DNA of 60,944 nucleotides from Eubacterium minutum ATCC 700079 (GCA_003433295.1 CP016202.1:139703-200646); one strand, 5' to 3'. Shown: positions 26,564 to 35,629, counted from the first letter of the stretch. Numbers and translations: made by a program. The notes: a model not told the origin generated them from the sequence alone.

Positions 26564-27068
26564 CTTCGAACACCTCCTGACATGAATCCGCATTTTTCCC
26601 TACCGCATAGAAAAGATATCTCCCTTTTTTGTATATCACGGCGTTGTTGAGCAGATTGACCTGATTCGGTGCATATCCCTCAAAGGTCTTAATCCTGCCC
26701 GCAATCCGTGCATCGACAGCATCCTCGACGAGCGGTATATCATTTTTTTTATATGCCTTTATTATAAGGAGTTCGTCGGCGCTCATCGCATCCTTACTCC
26801 GGTAGTAAAGAAAAGAGTCGTACGAGTTATAGTCAAGATTCATGAACTGCATCAACTGCCTGTTTGTACATTTTTTCATACCGGCCATATTGCTTTTTGA
26901 CTTCAAGGTTTCTTCAAAAGTTTCCAGAGAAATGTTCTTGGCGTTTGAACTCGCGTAAACGAGCGTCATGAATACGAGCAGAATGATGATTAAAACTATT
27001 TTGGTGATTCCCGATGCACCGAGAGCTTTCAATATACGGATGATTTTATTTCTGATGATATTCAACAT
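26553..27068 (-). CDS. DUF4358 family protein, membrane-anchored
   Basis: 171 residues: one N-terminal membrane helix (ITKIVLIIILLVFMTLVYA, about 21-39) and an extracellular domain that fits DUF4358. This family often accompanies MBOAT and SGNH genes in Clostridia; its role is unknown. Its ATG shares one base with the upstream stop (TGATG), so translation is coupled. Its end overlaps the MBOAT start. A GTG three bases earlier is an alternative start. Confidence 0.75.
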   Translation of the reverse strand: MLNIIRNKIIRILKALGASGITKIVLIIILLVFMTLVYASSNAKNISLETFEETLKSKSNMAGMKKCTNRQLMQFMNLDYNSYDSFLYYRSKDAMSADELLIIKAYKKNDIPLVEDAVDARIAGRIKTFEGYAPNQVNLLNNAVIYKKGRYLFYAVGKNADSCQEVFEDAV

Positions 27069-27910
27069 CACAGACCTGCTTTCAATATCATATTGTCGAG
27101 CCAGAGTTTGTAGTAGGCGGGTTTCACATGTATGCCGTCATTTCCGTAATATTCGGGATGCTCTTCGAGGATATAGTTGTTCTCAATAAAAGTTATGTGC
27201 ATAGATCTGCACATTTGTCTTATCGAGGAATTGAACTTCTTGTATTGATTCAGCGATCGGTTTTTTTCACGCGCCGGATTTGACGGTACGGATATGCTGT
27301 TGACAAACAGTTTCGTATGAGGAGATTTGGAGGAAAAATCCGCAATGGTTTCACGGTATTTTTTTATAAAGGCAGTTGCATTTCCGCGGTAGTTCCCGAT
27401 ATCGTTCATACCGAAGGTGAAAAAAGCCGCCTTCGGAAAAGTTTTTGCCGCATTTCTCACCATCGAACCGTCTTTCATAAGTGACGCGCCGACTTTGGAA
27501 AATACCTGTTCTTCACTTAGAAAACCGTAGCTCGAGAGTCCCTCTGTTATGGAATCGCCTATTGCCACGCAACCGTCGAATATTTTTTTATAATTCGTCT
27601 TTGAAAAATCATTGCTTTTTTTGACCGTCTGCATCGTTCCGCCGGCCTGTGCGATTCGTTTTTCCACGGAGGCGACATTTGAAAAATCGTAACCGGATAT
27701 GAACTTCAGATTTTCTCGTATCGTACTGTCTTTGACATCGGCTTCACTGTTGCGGTGAAAAACATTATACACGAACATGAGCACAAACGCCGCGATGACG
27801 ATCGTAAGCAGATCGCGTCTGCCGATGTACAGCTTACCGAAACGAATTTTGCCGGTCTCTCTGTCTATGTGAAATATGTTTTTTACGGTATTTTTTCCGT
27901 GTCTCATCAT
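27068..27910 (-). CDS. membrane-anchored SGNH/GDSL hydrolase
   Basis: 280 residues. The protein has a short basic N-terminus, a membrane helix (LLTIVIAAFVLMFVYNVF, about 33-50) and an extracellular SGNH domain. The serine block is AIGDSITEG (about residue 117), block III is TFGMND, and the Asp/His block is GNDGIHVKP (about residue 257). It may act as an esterase or acetyltransferase on the polymer modified by the MBOAT protein. ATG 27910 is chosen from AAAGG seven bases upstream; the frame is open for 53 more codons without domain content. First gene of the cassette. Confidence 0.82.
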   Translation of the reverse strand: MMRHGKNTVKNIFHIDRETGKIRFGKLYIGRRDLLTIVIAAFVLMFVYNVFHRNSEADVKDSTIRENLKFISGYDFSNVASVEKRIAQAGGTMQTVKKSNDFSKTNYKKIFDGCVAIGDSITEGLSSYGFLSEEQVFSKVGASLMKDGSMVRNAAKTFPKAAFFTFGMNDIGNYRGNATAFIKKYRETIADFSSKSPHTKLFVNSISVPSNPAREKNRSLNQYKKFNSSIRQMCRSMHITFIENNYILEEHPEYYGNDGIHVKPAYYKLWLDNMILKAGL

Positions 27911-27976
27911 ATCGGTACCTTTCCGGGAATTCCCGTCCTGAGTCCGCAAGAATGCAACCTGCAACTCTAAAAAATG

Positions 27977-28005
27977 ATGATAAACGTTTTTCTTTGAATT
28001 TGCAA
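27977..28005 (-). promoter_or_regulatory. promoter of the O-acetylation cassette
   Basis: Minus strand: TTGCAA (28005-28000), a 17-base spacer, TATCAT (27982-27977). The leader before the SGNH gene is about 60 bases. Further right, up to the eut promoter at 28166, the only notable structure is an inverted repeat CATGGG (28027-28032)/CCCATG (28065-28070) with a long loop. Confidence 0.5.
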
Positions 28006-28165
28006 TAGATTTGCCCGAAAAATATCCATGGGCGCGATTGCCTGCGACGAGGACTTGCCGGGTACCCATGTACGCATTTTATTAAGGAAGTCTGAAATCC
28101 GTTCACGTGTAATGCCGGAGAAAAACTCCACAACAACTTGGCACCGTCCTGCTGAAATTCAGCTA

Positions 28166-28194
28166 TTGACCACAGCACTTTATTGTGGTATCTT
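28166..28194 (+). promoter_or_regulatory. promoter of the first eut operon
   Basis: TTGACC (28166-28171), a 17-base spacer, TATCTT (28189-28194). Transcription would start near 28201, directly before the antitermination hairpins that precede eutG. Confidence 0.55.
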
Positions 28195-28206
28195 AAAAGA
28201 AAGATT

Positions 28207-28269
28207 AGCGGTGATGCAGCCGCTGAAGATGCGATGAAGCGTCAGTTCTTGAGGGGATTGACGTTTTTT
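28207..28269 (+). promoter_or_regulatory. EutV antitermination leader 1 (before eutG)
   Basis: Two small hairpins stand three bases apart. P1 has stem AGCGGT/GCCGCT (28207-28212 and 28219-28224) and loop GATGCA; P2 has stem GATGC/GCGTC (28228-28232 and 28239-28243) and loop GATGAA. The 3' arm of P2 is also the 5' arm of an intrinsic terminator (28240-28249 with 28254-28263, loop TGAG) ended by six T residues (28264-28269). P2 and the terminator cannot form together. This is the layout known for ANTAR regulators such as EutV, which stabilise paired hairpins and so prevent termination. eutV lies 2.1 kb downstream. Confidence 0.8.
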
Positions 28270-28334
28270 GTTTATCGGAAACACAAACCATGTTGGATTG
28301 ACATATTCGATGCATAAATTGCGGGTGATGTTTA

Positions 28335-29480
28335 ATGAGCATATTCAACGGAACAAGAAAAATAATAATCGGCGGTATCCATCAGGCAGACGAGTTTGAG
28401 AACTGCAGACACGCGTTTATAGTATGCGATCCGTTCTTAAAAGAGAGCAATGCGACAACGTATTTGACCGAGAAACTGGAAGAACTGGGAGTGGAATATA
28501 CTGTATATTCAGACGTAATGCCGGATCCGGATATAGACCTCATAATAAGGGGAATAGAGTCAGTTGCGGAGGTGAGACCCGACGTCATGGTCGGATTCGG
28601 AGGAGGTTCCGCAATAGACGCCTGTAAGGCGATGATGTTTTTCGCGAAAAAGAAGGGTATAATTGACCGTTGCAGATTGATCGCTATCCCGACGACGAGC
28701 GGAACGGGCTCGGAGGTGACGGATTTTTCCGTGATAACGGACAAGGAAAAATCCACAAAGTATCCGCTTGTGGATCCAACCCTTATGCCCGGTGTGGCTG
28801 TACTGGACGCGGAACTTACACTTACCGTCCCTAAGGAAATCACGGCTGCTACGGGTATGGACGCATTGACTCACGCCATTGAGGCGATAGTTTCAAAGGA
28901 AGCGGAAGACTTTTCGGACGCCATGGCGGAAAAGGCGATCAAACTCATCAGAAGTAATCTTCTGAAGGTATACGGCAACCCTGATGATATAGAGGCAAGA
29001 CAGGCTATGCACAACGCCTCATGCCTTGCGGGAGCCGCTTTCAACAATGCGGGGCTGGGGCTGAATCACGGTATGGCGCACGCTTTAGGCGCGAATTTCC
29101 ATATGCCGCACGGCATGGCGAATGCGGTGTTATTGCCATACGTTATGGGATATAACGCAGGATGTTTCGACAGTCTGACTGAATGCGCGGGTTCGTATGC
29201 CCGAATCGCAAGGCTTATATGTGTCGACTCAGGGAGCATAAGGCAGAGCGCTCTGAATCTAATACGCTCGGTGAAGAAATTTAACGGAAGACTCAACATG
29301 CCGTCCTGCATAGAAGAAGCGGGAATAAAAAAGGAAGACTTCAAGGCGGTGCTTGATGACATGGCTAAGGCCGCGGCCGCCGATCGCTGCACTCGGACAA
29401 ATCCTCGGAGTTGTACGGTCGACGATATCAAAAAACTGTATGTTCACGCATACTTCGGGACGGCCGGAAGAACACTTTGA
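28335..29480 (+). CDS. eutG: iron-containing alcohol dehydrogenase, EutG/PduQ type
   Basis: 381 residues, group III metal-dependent alcohol dehydrogenase. The NAD-binding GFGGGSAIDACKA block (about residues 85-97), PTTSGTGSE and the metal-binding GLNHGMAHALG histidines are in place. In the eut pathway it reduces acetaldehyde to ethanol and recycles NADH inside the microcompartment. ATG 28335 has only a weak ribosome binding site (GGGTGA). It is the first gene after antitermination leader 1. Confidence 0.9.
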   Translation: MSIFNGTRKIIIGGIHQADEFENCRHAFIVCDPFLKESNATTYLTEKLEELGVEYTVYSDVMPDPDIDLIIRGIESVAEVRPDVMVGFGGGSAIDACKAMMFFAKKKGIIDRCRLIAIPTTSGTGSEVTDFSVITDKEKSTKYPLVDPTLMPGVAVLDAELTLTVPKEITAATGMDALTHAIEAIVSKEAEDFSDAMAEKAIKLIRSNLLKVYGNPDDIEARQAMHNASCLAGAAFNNAGLGLNHGMAHALGANFHMPHGMANAVLLPYVMGYNAGCFDSLTECAGSYARIARLICVDSGSIRQSALNLIRSVKKFNGRLNMPSCIEEAGIKKEDFKAVLDDMAKAAAADRCTRTNPRSCTVDDIKKLYVHAYFGTAGRTL

Positions 29481-29550
29481 ACCATAGGCACTCGGAGCGC
29501 GGGAAAACAACTTTAAACCATGGAATCGGCTTAAGGAAAGGTGGAAATAA

Positions 29551-29898
29551 ATGGATTTTGAGAAGAAGGAACGCATAATACAAGAGTTTGTGCCGGGACG
29601 ACAGATTACGCTCGCGCACATAATAGCAAGCCCTGTTCCGGAACTTTATGCCAAACTGGGAATTGTGGATGTGAAAGATGCGATAGGGATATTCACGATC
29701 ACGCCAAGCGAAGGAGCAATTATAGCGGCTGATGTCGCAAGCAAGGCCTCTGACGTACATCTTGGATTTGTGGACAGATTCAGCGGGTCGCTTCTCATAT
29801 ATGGCGAGGTGGCGGCGGTGAGAGAATCTATGAACGATGTAATGAAAGTCTTGTGCGACCGCATGCACTTTACTCCAACCGAGATAACGGGGAACTGA
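29551..29898 (+). CDS. eutS: EutS microcompartment shell protein
   Basis: 115 residues, a circularly permuted BMC domain. The start [17 protein letters not shown] is the EutS/PduU hallmark, and the body ([20 protein letters not shown]) is the BMC fold. EutS forms bent hexamers thought to lie at shell edges. AAAGGTGG precedes ATG 29551. It is followed five bases later by eutP. Confidence 0.95.
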   Translation: MDFEKKERIIQEFVPGRQITLAHIIASPVPELYAKLGIVDVKDAIGIFTITPSEGAIIAADVASKASDVHLGFVDRFSGSLLIYGEVAAVRESMNDVMKVLCDRMHFTPTEITGN

Positions 29899-29903
29899 TA
29901 CAG

Positions 29904-30338
29904 ATGAAAAAGGTTATTTTCATAGGCAATATAGGCTCCGGCAAGACCACTTTGAGCCAGGCAATACTGGGAGATGAATTGGAATACAAGAAAACGCAGT
30001 CGGTTGAAGTTCTGGGAAACGGAATACTGGACACTCCCGGAGAATATCTGGAACTCAATCATTATCGCGGTGCGTTGATGATTACATCCGCCGACGCGGA
30101 GGTGATTGCGTTTGTACAGTCTGCCATAGACAACCAAAAGATGTTTCCGCCGGGATATGGAGGTTCATTCGCAAAAACCGTAATAGGTGTAGTCACCAAA
30201 ACCGATGTGGCGTCGGAGCAGGAAATTGCGGACGCGGAACATTTTTTAAAAATGGCGGGAGCAAAAAAGATTTTTAAAGTTAGTAGTTATGACGGTACGG
30301 GTATAAAAGAAGTAGCGGATTTTTTGAAGGACGAGTGA
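29904..30338 (+). CDS. eutP: EutP, P-loop acetate-kinase type protein
   Basis: 144 residues from ATG 29904. The P-loop GNIGSGKTTL (residues 8-17) and a later TKTDVASEQE segment show the G-protein-like fold of EutP/PduV. EutP of Salmonella has acetate kinase activity, and members may also link to the cytoskeleton. The GTPase G3 site appears as DTPGEY. It sits between eutS and eutV with short gaps. Confidence 0.9.
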   Translation: MKKVIFIGNIGSGKTTLSQAILGDELEYKKTQSVEVLGNGILDTPGEYLELNHYRGALMITSADAEVIAFVQSAIDNQKMFPPGYGGSFAKTVIGVVTKTDVASEQEIADAEHFLKMAGAKKIFKVSSYDGTGIKEVADFLKDE

Positions 30339-30351
30339 GAGGGGGTTTCAA

Positions 30352-30930
30352 ATGTGTAAATTGACAGTTGTTGTCGTAGACGATGAACCGATAATACGAA
30401 TGGATTTGAAAGCTATGCTCGGCAATGCCGGATATAATGTTGTGGGTGAGGGAGCGGATGGCTTTGACGCCATAGCGTTATGTAAAGAACTCAGACCCGA
30501 TGTCGCGATTCTGGACATAAAGATGGCGGATCTCGATGGTCTTTCGGCGGCAAAATGCATAAACAAAGATTACCCCAACACCGCCTTGATAATGCTAACG
30601 GCATATAACAAAGGTGAATATATCGAAAAAGCATGTGAAAGTGGAATCAGCAGTTATCTTGTCAAACCGATAAATGAGAACTTGCTCGTGCCGAATATAG
30701 AGATGGCGGTGGCGAGGAACAAGGAACTCCTATCATACAGAGAGAATTTTGACAGGGCAAATGAGCAGCTCGAGAACAGAAAAGTGATAGAGCGGGCAAA
30801 AGGTTTTATAATGCAAAACCGCAACATGACGGAAGAAGAGGCATATCAGTACATAAGAGAAGTCAGTAAACGGCGTAATACCGCTATGTGTAAAGTGGCG
30901 AGCATGCTTATAAAACAATACGAAAATTAG
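30352..30930 (+). CDS. eutV: EutV ANTAR-type response regulator
   Basis: 192 residues. The receiver domain (1-120) has the acidic pocket VVDDEP, phosphoacceptor Asp55 (ILDIKM) and Lys in YLVKPI. A coiled coil (about 122-145) leads to the ANTAR RNA-binding domain (VIERAKGFIMQNRNMTEEEA, then the C-terminal helices to KQYEN). Phosphorylated EutV dimers bind paired hairpins in the nascent mRNA and prevent termination; two such sites are seen, at 28207 and 32546. It is encoded just before its kinase. Confidence 0.95.
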   Translation: MCKLTVVVVDDEPIIRMDLKAMLGNAGYNVVGEGADGFDAIALCKELRPDVAILDIKMADLDGLSAAKCINKDYPNTALIMLTAYNKGEYIEKACESGISSYLVKPINENLLVPNIEMAVARNKELLSYRENFDRANEQLENRKVIERAKGFIMQNRNMTEEEAYQYIREVSKRRNTAMCKVASMLIKQYEN

Positions 30931-30941
30931 AAATCGGCACC

Positions 30942-31008
30942 GACCGGGATGCTTGAGCAAAAGATAACACCCTGAACAAGGTGAATGCGTGCAGAATGAG
31001 CGCCGGTC
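30942..31008 (+). other. structured gap between eutV and eutW
   Basis: The 141-base gap is long for this gene pair. GACCGG (30942-30947) can pair with CCGGTC (31003-31008), enclosing smaller hairpins TGC-TTGA-GCA (about 30950-30959) and CACC/GGTG (30968-30971 and 30980-30983). No T-run follows, so it is not a terminator. The role is unknown. Confidence 0.3.
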
Positions 31009-31071
31009 ATGGGCAAAATGTCGCAAAGAAAGAGAAAACTCCGAGACTACGGGTGAAATGAGGTTTTGAAG

Positions 31072-32454
31072 GTGACTGAAACTCTTGAGAATTTATGCAA
31101 AGAATATACGGATCTTTATGAGGAAGAAATCGAGGAGATCAAAGGCGCGGCAAAATCTCTTCCTGCAATGGCAAATCTGTTTAACGCCGATGCTTTTATC
31201 GACTGTCGGATGTCGGACGGAAGCGGCGATGCAATCGTTGTTGCGGAAGCTAAGCCGATGTATACGAAATCATCTTATACGAGGCCCGTTGTGGGGTTGA
31301 TAGCGACCAAAGAAAAAGAACCTGCCGTTTACCGCGGATTTCAGGTGGGGGTAGGCACAAAATTCATGAAGGCGACCACACAGGAGAACGTGCATGTGGT
31401 TCAGACAGTGGAACCTATTTACCACAAGGACAGAATTATAGGCGTATTCATCGTCGAGCAGAAGATGGAGCAGGTGATTCACACACAGAAACTCAACGAA
31501 GTGAGCAGCGACGAATACGATGCTACCCTGATCGACGAGAACAGCAATATCGTAGACAATATCGAGGAAGGGCTGCTGTTTGTGGATAATTCCGGGAAAA
31601 TAATTTTTAGAAACAGGGCTGCCGCCGACATATTCAAAAGACTCGGCTTTATAAACGATATACTCGGAGAAAGCTATAAAGACATATGTATGGTTCCGAC
31701 TCCCGACACGGACAGCGGACCCAACTGCAGAGTACAGGAAGTCATGCTCGGAAACTTCTGCTTTGCGGTCAAGACGGTCGATGTTGACAGAAAGGACATA
31801 GATTATGCCGTTACGATAAACGACATTACGACAAGAAAACTTCAGGAAAGAGAACTGGTGCTTAAATCGGTTGCGTTCAAGGAAATGCATCACAGAATAA
31901 AAAACAATCTGCAGACGATTGCCGCACTCCTGAGACTGCAGAGGAACAGCATAGATTCCGAAGAAGGAAAACAGGCGATGAACGACACCATAAGCAGGAT
32001 CCTCGCAATTTCATCCACACACGAGATTTTAGTCGAAACGGAAGTTGAAGAGGTTATGCTCAACGATATAATGGCAAACGTGAAAAACAACACCGTGGCT
32101 TATTATAAAAGTCATGATTTCAACCTGAAAGTAGAATGTTACGGGGGGGATTTCAAGATAAAATTTGAAAAAGCCACGGCGCTTGCGCTGATACTGAATG
32201 AACTCATGCAAAATTCGCTTAAGTACGCCTTTGAGGGCAGGACCGACGGAAGTATAAGTGTTATGACAATGCAAAGGCGCGCGGATGATATTGAACTTGT
32301 AGTCATGGACGACGGATGCGGTTTTGATGTCAAGAAGACTGCGTCAGGTGGAATGGGATGGACGATAATCCGTTCTTTGGTAAAAGAGAAACTGGACGGT
32401 CATCTGACGGTGAAATCAAACGATAAGGGCACCCGGGTAAAAATCGTTTTTTAA
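31072..32454 (+). CDS. eutW: EutW sensor histidine kinase
   Basis: 460 residues. The N-terminal sensor part (1-150) is soluble, with no membrane segment, in keeping with an internal ethanolamine sensor. A PAS-like domain (about 155-255) follows. The HisKA_2 box EMHHRIKNNLQ has the phosphorylated histidine at about 274, and an HATPase domain (NELMQNSLKYAF, DDGCGFD, GGMGWTI) ends the protein. GTG 31072 is preferred over TTG 31066 because GAGG at 31060-31063 is eight bases away from it. It phosphorylates EutV. Its stop lies 12 bases before the promoter of the eutA operon. Confidence 0.92.
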   Translation: MTETLENLCKEYTDLYEEEIEEIKGAAKSLPAMANLFNADAFIDCRMSDGSGDAIVVAEAKPMYTKSSYTRPVVGLIATKEKEPAVYRGFQVGVGTKFMKATTQENVHVVQTVEPIYHKDRIIGVFIVEQKMEQVIHTQKLNEVSSDEYDATLIDENSNIVDNIEEGLLFVDNSGKIIFRNRAAADIFKRLGFINDILGESYKDICMVPTPDTDSGPNCRVQEVMLGNFCFAVKTVDVDRKDIDYAVTINDITTRKLQERELVLKSVAFKEMHHRIKNNLQTIAALLRLQRNSIDSEEGKQAMNDTISRILAISSTHEILVETEVEEVMLNDIMANVKNNTVAYYKSHDFNLKVECYGGDFKIKFEKATALALILNELMQNSLKYAFEGRTDGSISVMTMQRRADDIELVVMDDGCGFDVKKTASGGMGWTIIRSLVKEKLDGHLTVKSNDKGTRVKIVF

Positions 32455-32466
32455 ATTTAAAAATTA

Positions 32467-32495
32467 TTGCACAAAACGATAAAGTGTGATACACT
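32467..32495 (+). promoter_or_regulatory. promoter of the eutA operon
   Basis: TTGCAC (32467-32472), a 17-base spacer, extended -10 TGATACACT (box 32490-32495). It lies right after eutW and upstream of the second antitermination leader. Confidence 0.55.
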
Positions 32496-32541
32496 AATAA
32501 CAAGAACGGATAATATTTATATAAAATTCAATAATATGCAC

Positions 32542-32649
32542 GGGACGGCGGCGTAGCCGGTTCCGGTTCGGACGATGCAGTCGGGATAGATTCCTTAACG
32601 CAATTGAAACAATTGTGTCGGGAATTGGTTCGACTGCATTTTTATTTTT
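32542..32649 (+). promoter_or_regulatory. EutV antitermination leader 2 (before eutA)
   Basis: P1: CGGC (32546-32549), loop GGCGTA, GCCG (32556-32559). P2: GAC (32571-32573), loop GATGCA, GTC (32580-32582), extended outward by TTC/GGA after one G-G mismatch. The terminator stem ATGCAGTCG (32575-32583) pairs with CGACTGCAT (32631-32639) and is followed by T5-A-T5. Inside it lie further paired parts, ATTCC/GGAAT and CAATTG-AAA-CAATTG. P2 and the terminator use the same bases and exclude each other. The P2 loop is identical to the P1 loop of leader 1. The rest of 32455-32783 holds the promoter and no gene. Confidence 0.75.
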
Positions 32650-32783
32650 AAAGACCGGATATATACAGTACAAGACCTTTGCGGTCGTTTCTCTGCAGGT
32701 TGAGACGATAAAACGGAAGTAACGAGACAAAAAATTTGCGACTGTTCATGTTACCGAACGAGGCGTTGGAATGGAGATTGAGT

Positions 32784-34214
32784 ATGAGGGAAGTTATTAA
32801 CAGCGTGGGCATAGACATAGGGACTTCAACGACGCAGCTGATTTTCAGCAAACTTACGATCGAAAATATGGCCACAAGTTATACGGTTCCGAGAATCAGC
32901 ATCGTCGACACGCAGGTGGTGTATCGAAGCGCGATTTATTTTACGCCTCTTGATGCGGAGTCAAACATCGATTCCGAAAGAGTGAAAACGATAGTGAACG
33001 ACGAGTATGCAAAGGCGGGAATGAAACCTGAAGATTTGCATACGGGTGCGGTGATTATCACCGGAGAAACGGCAAGAAAAGACAATGCGGATGAAGTGTT
33101 GTCGACGTTGAGCGATATGGCGGGTGATTTCGTCGTCGCAACTGCGGGACCGGATCTTGAGTCGGTTCTTTCCGCAAGAGGCGCAGGCACCGATTATATT
33201 TCAAATGAAGACAGAAAAGTCGTGGCAAACATAGATGTTGGCGGCGGAACGTCCAACATAGCGGTCTTTGACAGAGGGGATCTCGCGGCCACGTCCTGCC
33301 TTGACATAGGCGGAAGACTTGTCAAGGTAAGCAACGGAAAGATTTCTTACATATACGAAAAACTTGCGGAATTTATCGAAGAGAAAGGAATTTCCATACG
33401 CGTCGGAGATGTGGCGGACAGGAAAAGTTTGCGGAAAGTTGCCGACATCATGGCAGAGCAGCTTGCTATGGCGGTGAATCTTGTTCCCAAAGATGCATAT
33501 CACAAGAAACTTTACACAAATGACGGGACGCCGGTTCCCGACAATACACGAATTGAAGGAATTACGTTTTCGGGAGGTGTCGCGGATATAGTGTACAACC
33601 CCACCGAAGAAGATGAATTCATCTATGGCGATATCGGTCCGATACTCGGAAAAGCAATAAACGACTGCGAAGCTTTTTCCTCGATAAAAAGATATGATGC
33701 CGCGGAAACCATAAGAGCCACCGTGGTGGGCGCCGGAACGCATACGACTGAGGTGAGCGGAAGTACGATAAGGTATGAGGAAAACTGTTTGCCGATAAAG
33801 AATATACCTGTTGCGAAGATGAGTGAAGACGATGAAAAGAATTTAAAGACGTTTTCGGAGAAACTGGCGGCCAAAATAGAAATTTTTACAAGCACGGACG
33901 CTTATGACTGTGTAGCAGTAGCTATAAGCGGAATGCACCACACCGCTTTCAAGGATATCCAGGAACTCGGGAGAGCCATAAGCGACGGTCTTGAGAGTTA
34001 CTGCAAATTCGATTTCCCTGTGGTGGTTATCTGCGAAAACGACATCGGAAAGGTTTTGGGCAACACATTAAAGATTATGCTCGGCTCCGACAGAAAAATC
34101 ATATGTATAGATAATATCTTTGTTAAGGACGGTGACTTTGTGGACATCGGTGAGCCTGTGGCCAATGGGCGCGTTGTTCCCGTCGTTACGAAGACATTAA
34201 TATTTAACCGCTGA
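32784..34214 (+). CDS. eutA: EutA, reactivating factor for ethanolamine ammonia-lyase
   Basis: 476 residues of the actin/Hsp70-like ATPase fold: phosphate 1 loop GIDIGTSTTQLIF near the start, NIDVGGGTSNIA in the middle. EutA exchanges damaged cobalamin in EutBC for fresh adenosylcobalamin using ATP. ATG 32784 is set by GGAG seven bases upstream; the longer frame to 32736 lacks homology. First gene of the second eut transcript. Confidence 0.94.
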   Translation: MREVINSVGIDIGTSTTQLIFSKLTIENMATSYTVPRISIVDTQVVYRSAIYFTPLDAESNIDSERVKTIVNDEYAKAGMKPEDLHTGAVIITGETARKDNADEVLSTLSDMAGDFVVATAGPDLESVLSARGAGTDYISNEDRKVVANIDVGGGTSNIAVFDRGDLAATSCLDIGGRLVKVSNGKISYIYEKLAEFIEEKGISIRVGDVADRKSLRKVADIMAEQLAMAVNLVPKDAYHKKLYTNDGTPVPDNTRIEGITFSGGVADIVYNPTEEDEFIYGDIGPILGKAINDCEAFSSIKRYDAAETIRATVVGAGTHTTEVSGSTIRYEENCLPIKNIPVAKMSEDDEKNLKTFSEKLAAKIEIFTSTDAYDCVAVAISGMHHTAFKDIQELGRAISDGLESYCKFDFPVVVICENDIGKVLGNTLKIMLGSDRKIICIDNIFVKDGDFVDIGEPVANGRVVPVVTKTLIFNR

Positions 34215-34244
34215 TCAAAGAATGAAAAATAAGAGGTGAAGAAA

Positions 34245-35615
34245 GTGATCTTAAAAACACAGTTATTTGGTCACAATTACGAATTTGAATCGGTTCGTGA
34301 TGTGATGGCTAAAGCAAACGAAGAAAAGTCGGGTGACACACTGGCGGGCATAGGTGCTTCATCCGCAGAGGAAAGGATTGCCGCAAAGCAGGTGCTCGCA
34401 AACCTCACGCTAAACGATCTGAGGAACAACCCTGCCGTTCCTTATGAAGATGATGAGGTGACCAGAATCATTCAGGATGATGTTAACGAAGCCATATTCA
34501 GAGAACATGAGAACAAAACTGTTGCGGAGTTCAGGGAATGGCTTTTGGACACTGAGACCTGCGGCAAGATGATCAAAAGAGCTTCAAGGGGCATAACGAG
34601 CGAGATAGTATCCGCGGTAACCAAGCTTATGAGCAATCTTGATCTTGTGTACGGTGCAAAGAAGATTGAAATCACGGCACACTGCAACACCACAATAGGT
34701 AAGAAAGGAACGTTTTCCTCAAGACTGCAGCCGAACAACACCGTTGACGATCCGAAAGGCATCATTGCCTCGACGATGGAGGGATTCAGTCTCGGTTGCG
34801 GAGATGCGGTGCTTGGACTTAATCCGGTGGATGATGGAGTTGAGAGCGTTGCCACAGTGCTGAAGCAGTTCGACGAGTTTAGGGACAAGTGGGAAATACC
34901 TACCCAGATATGCGTTTTGGCTCACGTTACGACGCAGATTGAGGCGGCAAAGAACATGGGCGCCCCGATAGATCTGATATTCCAGTCTATTGCGGGTTCT
35001 CAAAAAGGAAATGAGGCTTTCGGAATTACTGCGGGTATGCTCCAGGAAGCCCGTGACTATGCACTTACCGAGGGAAAGGCAACAGGTCCTAACGTAATGT
35101 ATTTTGAAACGGGACAAGGCTCGGAACTTTCATCCGAAGCCCATAATGGTTGGGATCAGTTGACTATGGAAGCAAGGTGCTACGGATTTGCAAAACGGTA
35201 CAGCCCGTTTCTCGTAAACACGGTAGTGGGATTCATAGGACCGGAATACCTGTATGATTCAAAGCAGGTTACAAGAGCGGGACTTGAAGACCACTTCATG
35301 GGTAAATTGACGGGTATATCGATGGGATGCGACGCTTGCTATACGAACCATATGAAAACTGATCAGAACGACATAGAGAATCTCGCAACACTTCTGGTTG
35401 CCGCAGGCTGTAACTATATAATGGGTGTACCTGAGGGAGACGATTGCATGCTTATGTATCAATGCACCGGATTCCACGAGGCTGCCGCACTGCGCGAAGT
35501 GTTTGGTCTAAGACCGATTGCCGAATTCGACAGATGGCTGGAAAAGATGGGATTCTCAAAAGATGGCAAGCTTACACCACTTGCAGGTGACGGATCGGTA
35601 TTTCTCAAGAAATAA
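34245..35615 (+). CDS. eutB: ethanolamine ammonia-lyase large subunit
   Basis: 456 residues, full length, TIM-barrel catalytic subunit. It converts ethanolamine to acetaldehyde and ammonia by an adenosylcobalamin radical mechanism. Strong segments: [16 protein letters not shown] near the N-terminus, [13 protein letters not shown], and [18 protein letters not shown] 34245 fits the usual start MILKTxLFG and has AGAGGTG just upstream; GTG 34236 is the only alternative. Confidence 0.97.
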   Translation: MILKTQLFGHNYEFESVRDVMAKANEEKSGDTLAGIGASSAEERIAAKQVLANLTLNDLRNNPAVPYEDDEVTRIIQDDVNEAIFREHENKTVAEFREWLLDTETCGKMIKRASRGITSEIVSAVTKLMSNLDLVYGAKKIEITAHCNTTIGKKGTFSSRLQPNNTVDDPKGIIASTMEGFSLGCGDAVLGLNPVDDGVESVATVLKQFDEFRDKWEIPTQICVLAHVTTQIEAAKNMGAPIDLIFQSIAGSQKGNEAFGITAGMLQEARDYALTEGKATGPNVMYFETGQGSELSSEAHNGWDQLTMEARCYGFAKRYSPFLVNTVVGFIGPEYLYDSKQVTRAGLEDHFMGKLTGISMGCDACYTNHMKTDQNDIENLATLLVAAGCNYIMGVPEGDDCMLMYQCTGFHEAAALREVFGLRPIAEFDRWLEKMGFSKDGKLTPLAGDGSVFLKK

Positions 35616-35629
35616 GGGAGGAAAAAAGA

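Noticed and set aside
28027-28070. CATGGG/CCCATG inverted repeat left of the eut promoter
   Set aside because: Only six pairs around a 32-base loop, with no position that makes sense as a terminator or operator.
31009-31056. 15-codon basic ORF between eutV and eutW (ATG 31009)
   Set aside because: No ribosome binding site and it overlaps the predicted RNA structure; length is within chance.
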